Positions 53,690 to 61,358 of a stretch of DNA of 64,000 nucleotides are shown piece by piece (the stretch's first letter is position 1; every line of letters starts with the position of its first letter). The translations under genes and the position numbers were made by a program. The notes beneath the pieces were generated by a model, which saw only the letters and a list, made by a program, of their open reading frames with translations, did no database searches and was not told the origin of the DNA. This DNA comes from Candidatus Thiocaldithrix dubininis (lineage in GTDB: Bacteria; Pseudomonadota; Gammaproteobacteria; Thiotrichales; Thiotrichaceae). The DNA lies in the NCBI GenBank assembly GCA_029972135.1, contig CP124755.1, forward strand, positions 2,477,991 through 2,541,990, written 5' to 3'.

Positions 53690-55468
53690 TTATTCCGCAT
53701 TTAAGACGCTCCCCGACACCTCCCAAACCTTAATTTGGGTACTAAAGGTTGGAACTCTTAGTTGTTTAGAGGTATCGCCGACAAAAAAACCACGCGCTTT
53801 AAGCACCTTTAAAATGGCTTTAGCGTCATAAGAGGACTGGGGAGCAAGCTCTTTAATCTGAGCAGGTAGCACGTAATAAACCCCATCCTTTTGGAAGCCC
53901 ACGCGGTTGTGGAGGTATTGGGTTTGGTTTAACTGGTAGTCCGCGCCCTGTATTTCCTTGCCGTCTGGGCTTTTTGGCTTAAAAATCAGATGGAAGCGGT
54001 TAGGGTTGCGTTGGATAAAATCAACGGCTGCCTTATAAATCTGGTCTTCTTCCCGATTGCCTGTACCAAATCCATCAAGCCATACCCCAAATAAAGCCAC
54101 ACAAGCCCGTGTAGCGTCGCCCTCACTCCATCCGGTAATACCGTAAGATGTCGCTAATTCGCCAGCGGTTGCCAGCAATCCAAACGCACGCGCTGCCCGT
54201 TTAGCTTGATTGCTGATAGTGCCTAACGACTCCACAAAGCTGGTAATAGCTATCGGTACATGATTGCTTAATGTGTCTGCATCCCGCGTTAGGTGGTCTA
54301 ACCATGCGTCACCGGCTACCCCATAGTATTGGCTAACACTATTATTAAGGTGATTAGCCAAATCAGCCGAATTAGTAAAGTTATGCAGGTGGCTAAACAC
54401 ACCTAACCCCGCCCCCGCATTGCTAGGGATATTGAGCAAGCGTAGTTCCTGCCCTGCGTAGACTTCCTTGCCTTCACTCCTTAAATAATCGCTTAGGGTA
54501 ATTTCGCCGGTAGATAGCCCAATAACGCTCCACGTTACTGCATCGTGTGCGGTTACTTGTTTAGTGGCTCTTACTTTCCCTTTGCCATTGCCTAACATAT
54601 AAACAATATCGCCCACCTCTTTGGGGCTTGCCTGCCGCAATTCATCGAGCACTAATAAGCTGTCGTTGTAGCGGGTTGCGACCGTCTCCAAGCCGTTGGC
54701 AGTCGCCTTCCATAACTGGACGTTTTCGGGGCTACCCAACACACTTACGGCACATTTAGCCGCTGTGGTTTTGCCATCGGTGCTGTTCCCGTGGAAATGT
54801 AAAACTGTATTGCCAACGTCGCTAAAATGCTTTAACGCTCCTGCAAACGCTGCACAGATTGCCAGTATTAGCCGATCATTACCGACAGCATAGCGGCTTA
54901 TATGGGCTTGCCAGTCCTCTAGCGTACCCTGTGTGGTGGTTTGGTTAGTCGCGCTAGTGGTAATACTCTCTGACTGCAAAATATAATTATCTGCATCTGC
55001 TCCATAAACCTTATGTGCGGTCACGTAGACGGTATGCGTCCAGCCGGTTTTAGTTACGCATGTCAGCCAATGGCGTGGGGTTGCGGATTGTATGTATTCG
55101 ACGATTTTTTGATTTGTGCCGCGCCCTGCACGGATATCTAAACCGCCTGCATAGAGAGGGCGCACCGCGTCGGTAGTTTCACCTGCAAGTAGGACTTTGG
55201 GCATTGCCCATTGGTGTACCACGCTTCGATTATCGCGCCACTTGAGCAAGACGCCATGATTATGGCTGTGCTCGTCACAGGTAGACGCTAATACGTCCAG
55301 CTTTGCACATAAGCGTTTTTCTGGCAGTGGTGCGCCGTCCTTGCTGAATCCGGCGTGATAGATACCGTCCACCCGTACAAAGAATGTACCTGTGTCGCCT
55401 TGTACGGTTTTAGTATTAGGCTTGTCGGTTTTGATTGTGGTCATGGGGACAATGTTTAGATTCGTCAT
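53690..55468 (-). CDS. DUF927 domain ATPase (putative replicative helicase)
   Basis: 592 residues. The central P-loop domain has HGNSTDGKTT (~226-235) and a Walker B-like LLVLDEL (~271-277); C-terminal residues form a winged-helix-like tail. DUF927 proteins accompany primases in satellites, plasmids and islands and are regarded as helicases. AAGGA precedes the ATG by about nine bases. The upstream TOPRIM gene ends 20 bp away, so both belong to one transcript. Confidence 0.85.
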   Translation of the reverse strand: MTNLNIVPMTTIKTDKPNTKTVQGDTGTFFVRVDGIYHAGFSKDGAPLPEKRLCAKLDVLASTCDEHSHNHGVLLKWRDNRSVVHQWAMPKVLLAGETTDAVRPLYAGGLDIRAGRGTNQKIVEYIQSATPRHWLTCVTKTGWTHTVYVTAHKVYGADADNYILQSESITTSATNQTTTQGTLEDWQAHISRYAVGNDRLILAICAAFAGALKHFSDVGNTVLHFHGNSTDGKTTAAKCAVSVLGSPENVQLWKATANGLETVATRYNDSLLVLDELRQASPKEVGDIVYMLGNGKGKVRATKQVTAHDAVTWSVIGLSTGEITLSDYLRSEGKEVYAGQELRLLNIPSNAGAGLGVFSHLHNFTNSADLANHLNNSVSQYYGVAGDAWLDHLTRDADTLSNHVPIAITSFVESLGTISNQAKRAARAFGLLATAGELATSYGITGWSEGDATRACVALFGVWLDGFGTGNREEDQIYKAAVDFIQRNPNRFHLIFKPKSPDGKEIQGADYQLNQTQYLHNRVGFQKDGVYYVLPAQIKELAPQSSYDAKAILKVLKARGFFVGDTSKQLRVPTFSTQIKVWEVSGSVLNAE

Positions 55469-55488
55469 TTATGAAATTCCTTTTTTTT

Positions 55489-56532
55489 TTAGGCAGCGGG
55501 GGCGCGGTAGTAGTTGACTGCATCGTTAAAATCACTGAGGTTTAAGGGTGCGTTATCGTCAAAGTAAGGCACTTGCACCGTAACCAGTGGCACGGCTGCC
55601 GCTACCGCTTGGGCTTTAACTACGCCCACATTAACGCCCGTCTTTAACGCGGTTGCACGGTCGTTGTCTGCTACTACGATAATGGGTAGGGTTGGGCATT
55701 TGGTGCGGATAGCTTGCGCCACAGGTAACAAATTACCCGCATCCAAAGCACAAATAACAGGGGCTTGATAGGCTTCAAATATACTCGCACCGGTAGCGTA
55801 TCCCTCGCATAGGTAGGCATGACTAGCACCCCTTAGCGTACCTATTGGTGTAAACATGCCGCGCTTGATACCGCCTTTTAAAAAGCGCTTTGTCCCATCG
55901 GGTGAAATGGTTTGGAGGTTGCGCAAGTATCCGGCTACATCCATAAGAGGGACTAGCAGTAGGTCGCCTGATTGCCTAATGGTGTATGCGCCGACTTGCT
56001 TACGGATTAGGTAAGGGTGTGCAGCGTTTGCGGGTTTCGCTTGCGTCCACATATCAACCGCTTTTAAGCGTGCAGCTTCGTGGTTTCGTTCTGTTTCGGC
56101 TTTCAAAATTGCGGCTTGCTTAAGTTGCGCGGCTTTGATTGCGTCACGCTCTGCCTTGCTTAGTTTTGATTGATCGTAGCTATTCCACTTATGGCTAATG
56201 CCCTGTTTCCAATCGCCGTATGTGGCGACTAACCCACCTGTGCTAAGCCGATGTAGGACATACCAGCCCGTTTTATTGCGTGGCTTGTCGGTGTCAAAGC
56301 GGATTAATGCCCCACTATCCACCAGATTAGGGGGCGCGTAACCTAGGACATCGTGCATTGCGCTGGTCAGATCATTGAGACTTTCATAAAGGCTTGGTGC
56401 CCGATATAAGCCGCTATCGCTGTGCATCATGGCGTTATAAGCAGAGACGGACATCCAGCCGCCCACAATCGTTGCAATGACAGCCGCCCAAAATACCGCC
56501 GGATAATCGGCAATGCGCTTACGGGTAGTCAT
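55489..56532 (-). CDS. TOPRIM (primase-like) protein with N-terminal membrane segment
   Basis: 347 residues. A TOPRIM domain begins near residue 225 (AYLCEGYATGASIFEAY, then VVADND with the acidic pair). The N-terminus has a hydrophobic stretch (AVFWAAVIATIVGGWMSV, ~12-29) that looks like a membrane helix, unusual in a primase. The ATG overlaps the stop of the preceding membrane protein gene (ATGA), strongly supporting this start. No zinc finger is visible. It probably primes replication with the DUF927 ATPase. Confidence 0.82.
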   Translation of the reverse strand: MTTRKRIADYPAVFWAAVIATIVGGWMSVSAYNAMMHSDSGLYRAPSLYESLNDLTSAMHDVLGYAPPNLVDSGALIRFDTDKPRNKTGWYVLHRLSTGGLVATYGDWKQGISHKWNSYDQSKLSKAERDAIKAAQLKQAAILKAETERNHEAARLKAVDMWTQAKPANAAHPYLIRKQVGAYTIRQSGDLLLVPLMDVAGYLRNLQTISPDGTKRFLKGGIKRGMFTPIGTLRGASHAYLCEGYATGASIFEAYQAPVICALDAGNLLPVAQAIRTKCPTLPIIVVADNDRATALKTGVNVGVVKAQAVAAAVPLVTVQVPYFDDNAPLNLSDFNDAVNYYRAPAA

Positions 56533-56717
56533 GCTCTACCCCCTTTGCGTTTTGCGCGCGCCTTGCTGATTGCCCAAACCACCATTAAACCCATGATGAT
56601 TACCACGGGGTCAATTCCATTTACATTTGGCAGGCTTAGGCTGATTTTTTGGGTAGTTATGGCAGGGGCAAATAGTCCCGCTAAAAAGCTAAAAACGGCT
56701 ATAGCTAACGGTTTCAT
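56529..56717 (-). CDS. Small membrane protein of the island
   Basis: 62 residues with two hydrophobic segments (~3-20 and ~37-53) and a basic C-terminus (SKARAKRKGGRA). Overlaps neighbours on both sides by four bases (ATGA), so it is part of a coupled unit with the 89-residue gene and the TOPRIM gene. Function unknown. Confidence 0.65.
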   Translation of the reverse strand: MKPLAIAVFSFLAGLFAPAITTQKISLSLPNVNGIDPVVIIMGLMVVWAISKARAKRKGGRA

Positions 56718-56983
56718 GCTGCACCCTCCAACACGTAGGGTACTATGCCAAAGGTTGCATAAGCCTCTAACAGGACAGGCATACTTCCGTTGTATTCAAC
56801 GCCCCGATCAAGCGCGGTCTTGATTTCAAGGCTGTTTTTTCTAACCAAGCCATCAATGAAGGCGCAAAAAATAGATAGGTTGGTATCGTCCAGCTCCTTC
56901 ATTTTCTCGATGATGTAGCGGCTATTAGCGGCTTTAGTGTCGGCTGCTTCTTCAAGCGATTTTGTGCTATTATTTTCTAGCAT
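56714..56983 (-). CDS. Small hypothetical protein of the island
   Basis: 89 residues, acidic and helical (KSLEEAADTKAANSRYIIEK), with no membrane segment or recognised motif. First gene of the coupled TOPRIM transcript. The ribosome-binding site is weak (AAAGAG). Confidence 0.6.
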   Translation of the reverse strand: MLENNSTKSLEEAADTKAANSRYIIEKMKELDDTNLSIFCAFIDGLVRKNSLEIKTALDRGVEYNGSMPVLLEAYATFGIVPYVLEGAA

Positions 56984-57085
56984 TTTAATTACTCTTTAAC
57001 TGGTTGAAATGTAAACGGGTTTTGGAGTCTGATTCACTCTTAAACCCACTAAGCCCTATAAGTTCATGCTGTAGGGCTTTTTTGT

Positions 57086-57253
57086 TTAAGCCACTTTATT
57101 GGCGGCTTGGCTTTCGGTTTCCATCGTCCTTATTAAAATATCCATCAATTCACCATTCAAGCTACGGTTGTTCTTTGCTGCTCTTAGGGTAAGCCATTGA
57201 TGAATTTCATTTTTATAACGAACCTGCATTCTAATTACAGGCTTTTTGTTCAT
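57086..57253 (-). CDS. Arc-family ribbon-helix-helix regulator
   Basis: 55 residues: strand KPVIRMQVRYKNEIHQWL, then LRAAKNNRSLNGELMDILIR, the Arc/Mnt layout with a beta-strand reading head and the NRS-x-N-x-E turn. GGAG lies eight bases upstream. It diverges from another Arc-like gene at 57377 across a region with TGACACT half-sites. Probably represses the replication operon, its own promoter, or both. Confidence 0.8.
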   Translation of the reverse strand: MNKKPVIRMQVRYKNEIHQWLTLRAAKNNRSLNGELMDILIRTMETESQAANKVA

Positions 57254-57278
57254 GCTTAATACTCCATTTTAATTAGAA

Positions 57279-57327
57279 TGACACTATATTAGATGCGCAC
57301 CTTAAGCAGTGTCAAGTGAATGACACT
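57279..57327. promoter_or_regulatory. Operator candidate: TGACACT half-sites between the two regulators
   Basis: TGACACT occurs at 57279-57285 and 57321-57327, and its inverse AGTGTCA at 57308-57314; the latter two form a perfect inverted repeat with a six-base centre. This suits binding by dimers of Arc-like proteins. Confidence 0.6.
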
Positions 57328-57376
57328 AAAAAAGGTGTTAATCTGTCTAATTTAGAACAAATAAAAATCGACTTTT

Positions 57377-57598
57377 ATGGATATAGAGAGCGGAAAAGTA
57401 AGAGTAACACTTAGGCTAGAGCCGGATGTTTACGCCATGCTAATGGGTGCTATAGCTGAAAATAATCGTAGCTTGAATAATGAAATAAATGCGCGGCTTA
57501 GAGATTCATTCGTTAATGATTCACCAATGCTTTTAACTACTACAGAGAAAGCTATTCAAAGGATAATCAGAGAGGAATTAGCCAAAACAGTGAAATAG
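57377..57598 (+). CDS. Arc-family DNA-binding protein
   Basis: 73 residues: strand GKVRVTLRLEPDVYAMLM, helix AIAENNRSLNNEINARLRDS (the NRS-x-N-x-E turn typical of Arc), then a C-terminal extension helix (~50-73). Oriented opposite to the 55-residue regulator. No Shine-Dalgarno is evident. Likely partner or antagonist in a two-repressor switch. Confidence 0.8.
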   Translation: MDIESGKVRVTLRLEPDVYAMLMGAIAENNRSLNNEINARLRDSFVNDSPMLLTTTEKAIQRIIREELAKTVK

Positions 57599-57602
57599 CC
57601 TC

Positions 57603-57663
57603 AAACGTAGGTGAATGTTTATCGACTTTGCGGGTAATTGTCCCCAAAGATTCGCCTACGTTT
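57603..57663 (+). other. 14-bp inverted repeat after the Arc gene
   Basis: AAACGTAGGTGAAT at 57603-57616 pairs with ATTCGCCTACGTTT at 57650-57663 apart from one mismatch, enclosing 33 bases with a second small stem. It begins five bases after the Arc stop; a structured 3' end or terminator without T-run. Confidence 0.45.
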
Positions 57664-57786
57664 CGTGTAAATGGGGGGTGTTCCGAAAAACGACACCCTT
57701 TGAAACCAAATTATTGAATAAGTGCTTGTTGTCTGTTAGTCCACTAACAAACACTATACCTGATGATTTGTCCCCGCTAATAACGC

Positions 57787-57804
57787 TTGTTCCTGCGGAA
57801 ACAA
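57787..57804. repeat. TTGTTCC...GGAAACAA palindrome, downstream copy
   Basis: TTGTTCCTGCGGAAACAA, near-palindromic, lies 29 bp beyond the end of the 57833-58147 gene. A related nested palindrome lies upstream of that gene at 58221-58269. Confidence 0.5.
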
Positions 57805-57832
57805 ACATAAGCTTATGTGCGTGAAAATGTCA

Positions 57833-58147
57833 CTAATATTTGAGACCGAACCGCTTACAGGCTTCCACCACTGGCACGGTAAACACTCCACTTCCAGATT
57901 CGGGAAACCTCTCCCGCCACTGCTGGCGAAACGTGGACTTATTCGCACGATAGAAAGCCATGAATGCGCTTGTGGCGCGTTTGGTGGTAGCTGCACAGTT
58001 ACCATGTTTTACCGCATTCTGGGAACTACGCTTTTTGCCGTGTCGCGTTCGCGCCCCTGTTGATTTTGTCCACGGTTGCCATTCATGCACCTTGTCCCGC
58101 ATCAGTTGAGAATGTTTCTGTCGTGCTTCTGGTGTCCATCGTGGCAT
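57833..58147 (-). CDS. Hypothetical protein of the island
   Basis: 104 residues from the ATG at 58147, chosen because GGAGG lies eight bases upstream. Very basic: MPRWTPEARQKHSQLMRDK, then a KRSSQNAVKHGN segment similar to the Asn-Ala-x-Lys-His-Gly motif seen in many phage and island proteins that begin with a basic region. No activity assigned. The flanks carry related palindromes. Confidence 0.6.
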   Translation of the reverse strand: MPRWTPEARQKHSQLMRDKVHEWQPWTKSTGARTRHGKKRSSQNAVKHGNCAATTKRATSAFMAFYRANKSTFRQQWRERFPESGSGVFTVPVVEACKRFGLKY

Positions 58148-58220
58148 ATCCAATACCTCCGGTTTGTATTAGTTCGTTTGTCGATTTTACCCCATAAATG
58201 GAATGCAGAAACTCGGTAAC

Positions 58221-58269
58221 TTTGTTCCTCGAAAACGTTTGTTCTTGCGGGAACAAATTGAGGAACAAA
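58221..58269. repeat. Nested palindrome upstream of the 58147 gene
   Basis: Outer arms TTTGTTCCTC (58221-58230) and GAGGAACAAA (58260-58269) pair perfectly; inside, TTTGTTC (58238-58244) and GAACAAA (58251-58257) form a second stem. Position suggests an operator or cruciform site. Confidence 0.55.
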
Positions 58270-58315
58270 ATCATTATGTTATTGTTTTTAGTGTAGTTAT
58301 ATTATTTATTCCTTG

Positions 58316-58441
58316 ATGGGCGATAAGCCGACAAAGTTACCAGCAAAGGAAGTTTCAGAGGAAGTTCATCAACAAACCGACCACAATGCTTTTCAAGCTG
58401 CTTCTCTAAAAAACAATATCAAGCGGCTTGTAACCGTGTAA
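58316..58441 (+). CDS. Possible 41-residue open reading frame
   Basis: An ATG at 58316 opens a 41-codon frame with coding-like composition, but there is no Shine-Dalgarno and the end runs into the iterons. Doubtful; it may be a decayed gene end. Confidence 0.2.
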   Translation: MGDKPTKLPAKEVSEEVHQQTDHNAFQAASLKNNIKRLVTV

Positions 58442-58728
58442 CCGGTGATAAAAATGAGCGGTTACAAAAACATGCCGAAAAAATCAATATAAATCAATCG
58501 TGTAACCGATGTAACCGATGTAACCGCGTTTTTTACGTAACTCTGCATTCACTTACACTTTAAAAGATAACCAATAGTAAAGAAACGTAATAAAGTACAT
58601 ATAAATCAATTATTTATATTAAATAATATTCTCTTTCTTATTGTTATTTATTTATCTATTTGGCTGTTTATTAGTCAATGTCGAGTTCCCATAAAAACAT
58701 CGGTTACATCGGTTACATCGGTTACACG
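58429..58728. other. Putative replication origin: iterons around an AT-rich core
   Basis: Copies of the GGTTACA element occur inverted at 58429, 58437, 58501, 58509 and 58518, and direct at 58460, 58702, 58711 and 58720. Between the inverted triplet and the direct triplet lies a very AT-rich stretch (about 58555-58680). Iterons around an easily melted core, in an island with a helicase-like and a TOPRIM gene, point to an origin. No convincing gene occupies 58154-58799. Confidence 0.65.
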
Positions 58729-58756
58729 ATTGTTTTTAAATGATTTTTTTAGACAT

Positions 58757-58780
58757 AAAAAAACCGGAACTTGTCCGGCT
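58757..58780 (-). terminator. Integrase terminator
   Basis: On the minus strand GCCGGA/TCCGGT arms are followed by seven T, 20 bp beyond the integrase stop. Similar in sequence to the terminator at 53241. Confidence 0.8.
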
Positions 58781-58799
58781 AAATGGTAGTTAGTTTTAG

Positions 58800-60023
58800 T
58801 TAACGCATCCTTGTTTTGAACGGTATCACTTGCGCCCCTACTCGCAAGCTATCCAAGTAATCAGCCCATTCTTGCATCATGTTTGTACGCTGGTCTATGT
58901 GTTGGCTACGGTCATACGCCCGACGTACTTCATTACCGACAGCGTGGGCAAGTTGCTTTTCTATCAGGTCTGAGTGATAGCCCATTTCATAAAGTTGTGT
59001 GCTGGCTAATGCTCGGAATCCGTGCGCTGTCATGGTGTCGTTATCGTAACCAAGCCGCCGTAATGCCTGCCTTACCGTGTTATTGCTCATGGGCTTGTTT
59101 GAATCAGTTCTTGACGGGAAAACATAACGACGATGCGCGGTAAATGGTGCTATTTCTTCCAGTAAGGCTATGGCTTGTTTAGCCAGTGGTACTAGGTGCG
59201 GTTTGCCTGCCTTCATTTTGCTGGCTGGTATGCTCCATAAAGCTGATTCTAGGTCTATTTCTACCCACTCCATCTGTCGAAGTTCGCTAGGTCGACCGAA
59301 AAGGTATGCCGACAACTTTAAGGCGGTGCGGGTTTCTAACGCGCCTGTGTAATCATCCATTGCGCGTAACAATGCCCCGATCTCTTTAGGGTCGGTAATG
59401 GCTGCAAAATTGCCCTTCTTTGGCGGTGGCAATGCACCTTTTAGGTCTGCGGTTTGGTCGCGTTTTACTCTGCCAGTGGCTACCCCGTAGCGGAATACCT
59501 GACCAATGTTCTGCTTAGCGCGGTGTGCGGTTTCTAACGCGCCTCGTGCCTCAATCCTACGTAAACAATTAAGAATATCCGGCGGCTCAATCATGGCAAT
59601 GGGTTGCTTACCTAACCACGGGAAAATATCCCGCTCTAATCGCCGTATAACCTTATCCGCATGACTATCTACCCATTGGTGTCTAAACTTCACAAACCAT
59701 TCCCGCGCCACGGCTTCAAAGCTATTTTTGTGCATGGCTTCTTGTTCGGCTTTAACAGCTTGTTTGTAGCCGGAAGGGTCAACACCACGCGCCAATAACT
59801 CCCGTGCATCTTGGTGGCGTTCTCTTGCCAGCTTTAGACTAATGTCTGGGTAAATGCCAATGGCTAGGGTCTTCTGTTTTCCGTCCATCCGGTAGTTGTA
59901 ACGCCAATATTTCCCTGTATTGGTAACAAGCAAGTACATGCCGCCCCCGTCAACATAGCGTTTAGGTTTGCCGTCTGGCTGTGGCTTAGCATTCTTGATT
60001 GCGGTATCGGTAAGGTTGCGTTT
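58800..60023 (-). CDS. Tyrosine integrase (P4-like)
   Basis: 407 residues from the ATG at 60023 (MKRNLTDTAIKNAKP), the usual N-terminus; an ATG at 60038 is an alternative. N-terminal DUF4102 arm-binding domain (LAIGIYPDISLKLARERHQ), SAM-like core-binding domain, and catalytic domain with Arg in FGRPSELRQMEW, H-x-x-R in TAHGFRALAST, His/Trp position LAHA, and the Tyr nucleophile in RRAYDRS. It drives site-specific integration at ssrA, whose 3' end lies 168 bp upstream. Confidence 0.95.
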   Translation of the reverse strand, partial: KRNLTDTAIKNAKPQPDGKPKRYVDGGGMYLLVTNTGKYWRYNYRMDGKQKTLAIGIYPDISLKLARERHQDARELLARGVDPSGYKQAVKAEQEAMHKNSFEAVAREWFVKFRHQWVDSHADKVIRRLERDIFPWLGKQPIAMIEPPDILNCLRRIEARGALETAHRAKQNIGQVFRYGVATGRVKRDQTADLKGALPPPKKGNFAAITDPKEIGALLRAMDDYTGALETRTALKLSAYLFGRPSELRQMEWVEIDLESALWSIPASKMKAGKPHLVPLAKQAIALLEEIAPFTAHRRYVFPSRTDSNKPMSNNTVRQALRRLGYDNDTMTAHGFRALASTQLYEMGYHSDLIEKQLAHAVGNEVRRAYDRSQHIDQRTNMMQEWADYLDSLRVGAQVIPFKTRMR

Positions 60024-60101
60024 CATTTGTTGGTATCTCATGAATGAAAGTTGGCAATACCAACAAAGATACCCTTTTTTTTGTGCGCTGTGGTGATACA
60101 A

Positions 60102-60209
60102 GATAAGACACCCTGACACTAAAAACCCCTTACAGATTGCTGCCTGTAAAGGGTTTCTGAGTTTTCATGATACCGCATGAAACAGTAAAGTGGTGGAGGC
60201 GGCGGGAAT
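60102..60209. repeat. attR: 108-bp direct repeat overlapping ssrA 3' end
   Basis: The proximal copy of the repeat; its right 19 bases are the functional 3' end of tmRNA and the rest carries the tmRNA terminator. After integration this half is element-derived, so tmRNA stays intact. Confidence 0.92.
60118..60156 (-). terminator. tmRNA terminator
   Basis: On the minus strand AACCCTTTACAG pairs with CTGTAAGGGGTT and is followed by TTTTT. A duplicate occurs in the distal att copy at about 52307-52345. Confidence 0.85.
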
Positions 60210-60556
60210 TGAACCCGCGTCCGCAAACCCTCCATCTGAAGGCTACTACATGCTTATTCAAGTCTTTTGTTTAACTTGCTTGACGCCGACTGACAGGCTT
60301 CTCACAAGCTGTCTCAATACTATTTAGTGGTTTGGCCTTGAGCAAGCCGCCCGCACGATCTTATGTCAGGATGATGCCTGAATATCCGAGTCGCATAAGC
60401 ACAGCCTCGGTCAGACAGCTTTCAACCGGTTATTAAGCGGCGAGAGCGAAAGAGTCGTCGTTTGCGACTATTGTTTGTGACTAGTGTTTAAGTGGTCACC
60501 ACACCCACTGCATGCTCCCCAGACTTTGTGATCCACGTCGAAGCCAAGTCGCCCCC
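60191..60556 (-). ncRNA. ssrA: Transfer-messenger RNA
   Basis: About 366 nt. The 5' GGGGGC pairs with 3' GCCUCC and the gene encodes the terminal CCA. The T-arm GGGTTCAATTCCCGCC is clear, as is the conserved 5' GACTTGGCTTCGACGTGG. The tag frame at 60433-60465 reads ANDDSFALAA then TAA TAA, a typical gammaproteobacterial degradation tag. tmRNA rescues stalled ribosomes and marks products for proteases such as ClpXP and Lon. Confidence 0.97.
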
Positions 60557-60642
60557 AGATCAAAAAATCGGATAGAACCGAGGATTATAGGCGTAGCCAA
60601 TTAAAATGTCATGCACTTCTGCCAAACGTTTAAAAATAAGCC

Positions 60643-61314
60643 TTAAAGTAAACCACGCTCGGCAAACGAGACCACAGTATCGCCCACTACAAAATGGTCT
60701 AACACACGTACATCAATCAGTTGCAGCGCATCTTTTAACTTTTGTGTAATGCGTTCATCAGATTGGCTTGGTTCAGCTATACCCGAGGGATGATTGTGCG
60801 CAAAAATCACAGCGGCAGCATTATGAAATAAACAGCGCCGCACCACTTCACGGGGATGCACAGAAGCGCTATCAATTGTGCCACGAAACAGTTCTTCAAA
60901 TTGAATCACGCGATGGCGGTTATCTAAAAATAAACAAGCAAACACTTCAAACCGATAATCTCGCAATTTGGAAACTAAATAAAAACGCACCGCATCCGGG
61001 TCAGTTAAAGCATCGCCCCGTTGCATTTTTTCGGCTAAATAACGCCGCGACATTTCTAACACCGCTTGTAATTGCACATATTTGGCTTGACCCATGCCGT
61101 GGGTTTCACAAAATTTTTGTGCATCTGCATCAAATAATTGTCGTAAACTACCGAACCCTAGCAATAGCTCGCGCGCAAGGTCGACGGCGGTTTTGCCTTT
61201 CACCCCAACCCGCAGAAAGATTGCCAGCAATTCGGCATCTGATAAAGCCTGTGCGCCTCGCGTCAATAACTTTTCACGCGGACGCTCATCCACGGGCCAA
61301 TCGGTAATTGCCAT
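60643..61314 (-). CDS. radC: RadC family JAB-domain protein
   Basis: 223 residues: N-terminal helix-hairpin-helix-like region ([21 protein letters not shown]) and a JAB/MPN metalloprotease-like domain with the H-x-H-P-S-G motif in IFAHNHPSG and a downstream SQSD. Despite the name, a repair role has been disputed; function unknown. Divergent from coaBC as in many proteobacteria. Confidence 0.93.
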   Translation of the reverse strand: MAITDWPVDERPREKLLTRGAQALSDAELLAIFLRVGVKGKTAVDLARELLLGFGSLRQLFDADAQKFCETHGMGQAKYVQLQAVLEMSRRYLAEKMQRGDALTDPDAVRFYLVSKLRDYRFEVFACLFLDNRHRVIQFEELFRGTIDSASVHPREVVRRCLFHNAAAVIFAHNHPSGIAEPSQSDERITQKLKDALQLIDVRVLDHFVVGDTVVSFAERGLL

Positions 61315-61358
61315 AGTGCTCCAACTTTTTATTATTCATGAGTTAGATCCTAAATCTT

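Larger units (their letters stand above)
52291..60209. mobile_element. Genomic island integrated at ssrA (about 7.8 kb, satellite-like)
   Basis: Bounded by the 108-bp repeats, with a tyrosine integrase next to the intact tmRNA gene. Contents in order: serine recombinase, res-like region, small gene, iterons, DUF927 ATPase, TOPRIM protein, two small genes, two Arc-like regulators, a hypothetical gene, AT-rich iteron region, integrase. No capsid, tail, packaging or conjugation genes are present. This fits a replicating satellite or integrative plasmid. Confidence 0.88.

Noticed and set aside
57050-57085. Plus-strand terminator (AGCCCTA...TAGGGCT followed by six T)
   Set aside because: No plus-strand transcript is apparent upstream of it; it may weakly serve the minus-strand Arc gene but the T-run is on the wrong side.
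58083-58274. 63-residue minus-strand frame
   Set aside because: It overlaps the better-supported 57833-58147 gene in another frame and crosses the nested palindrome.
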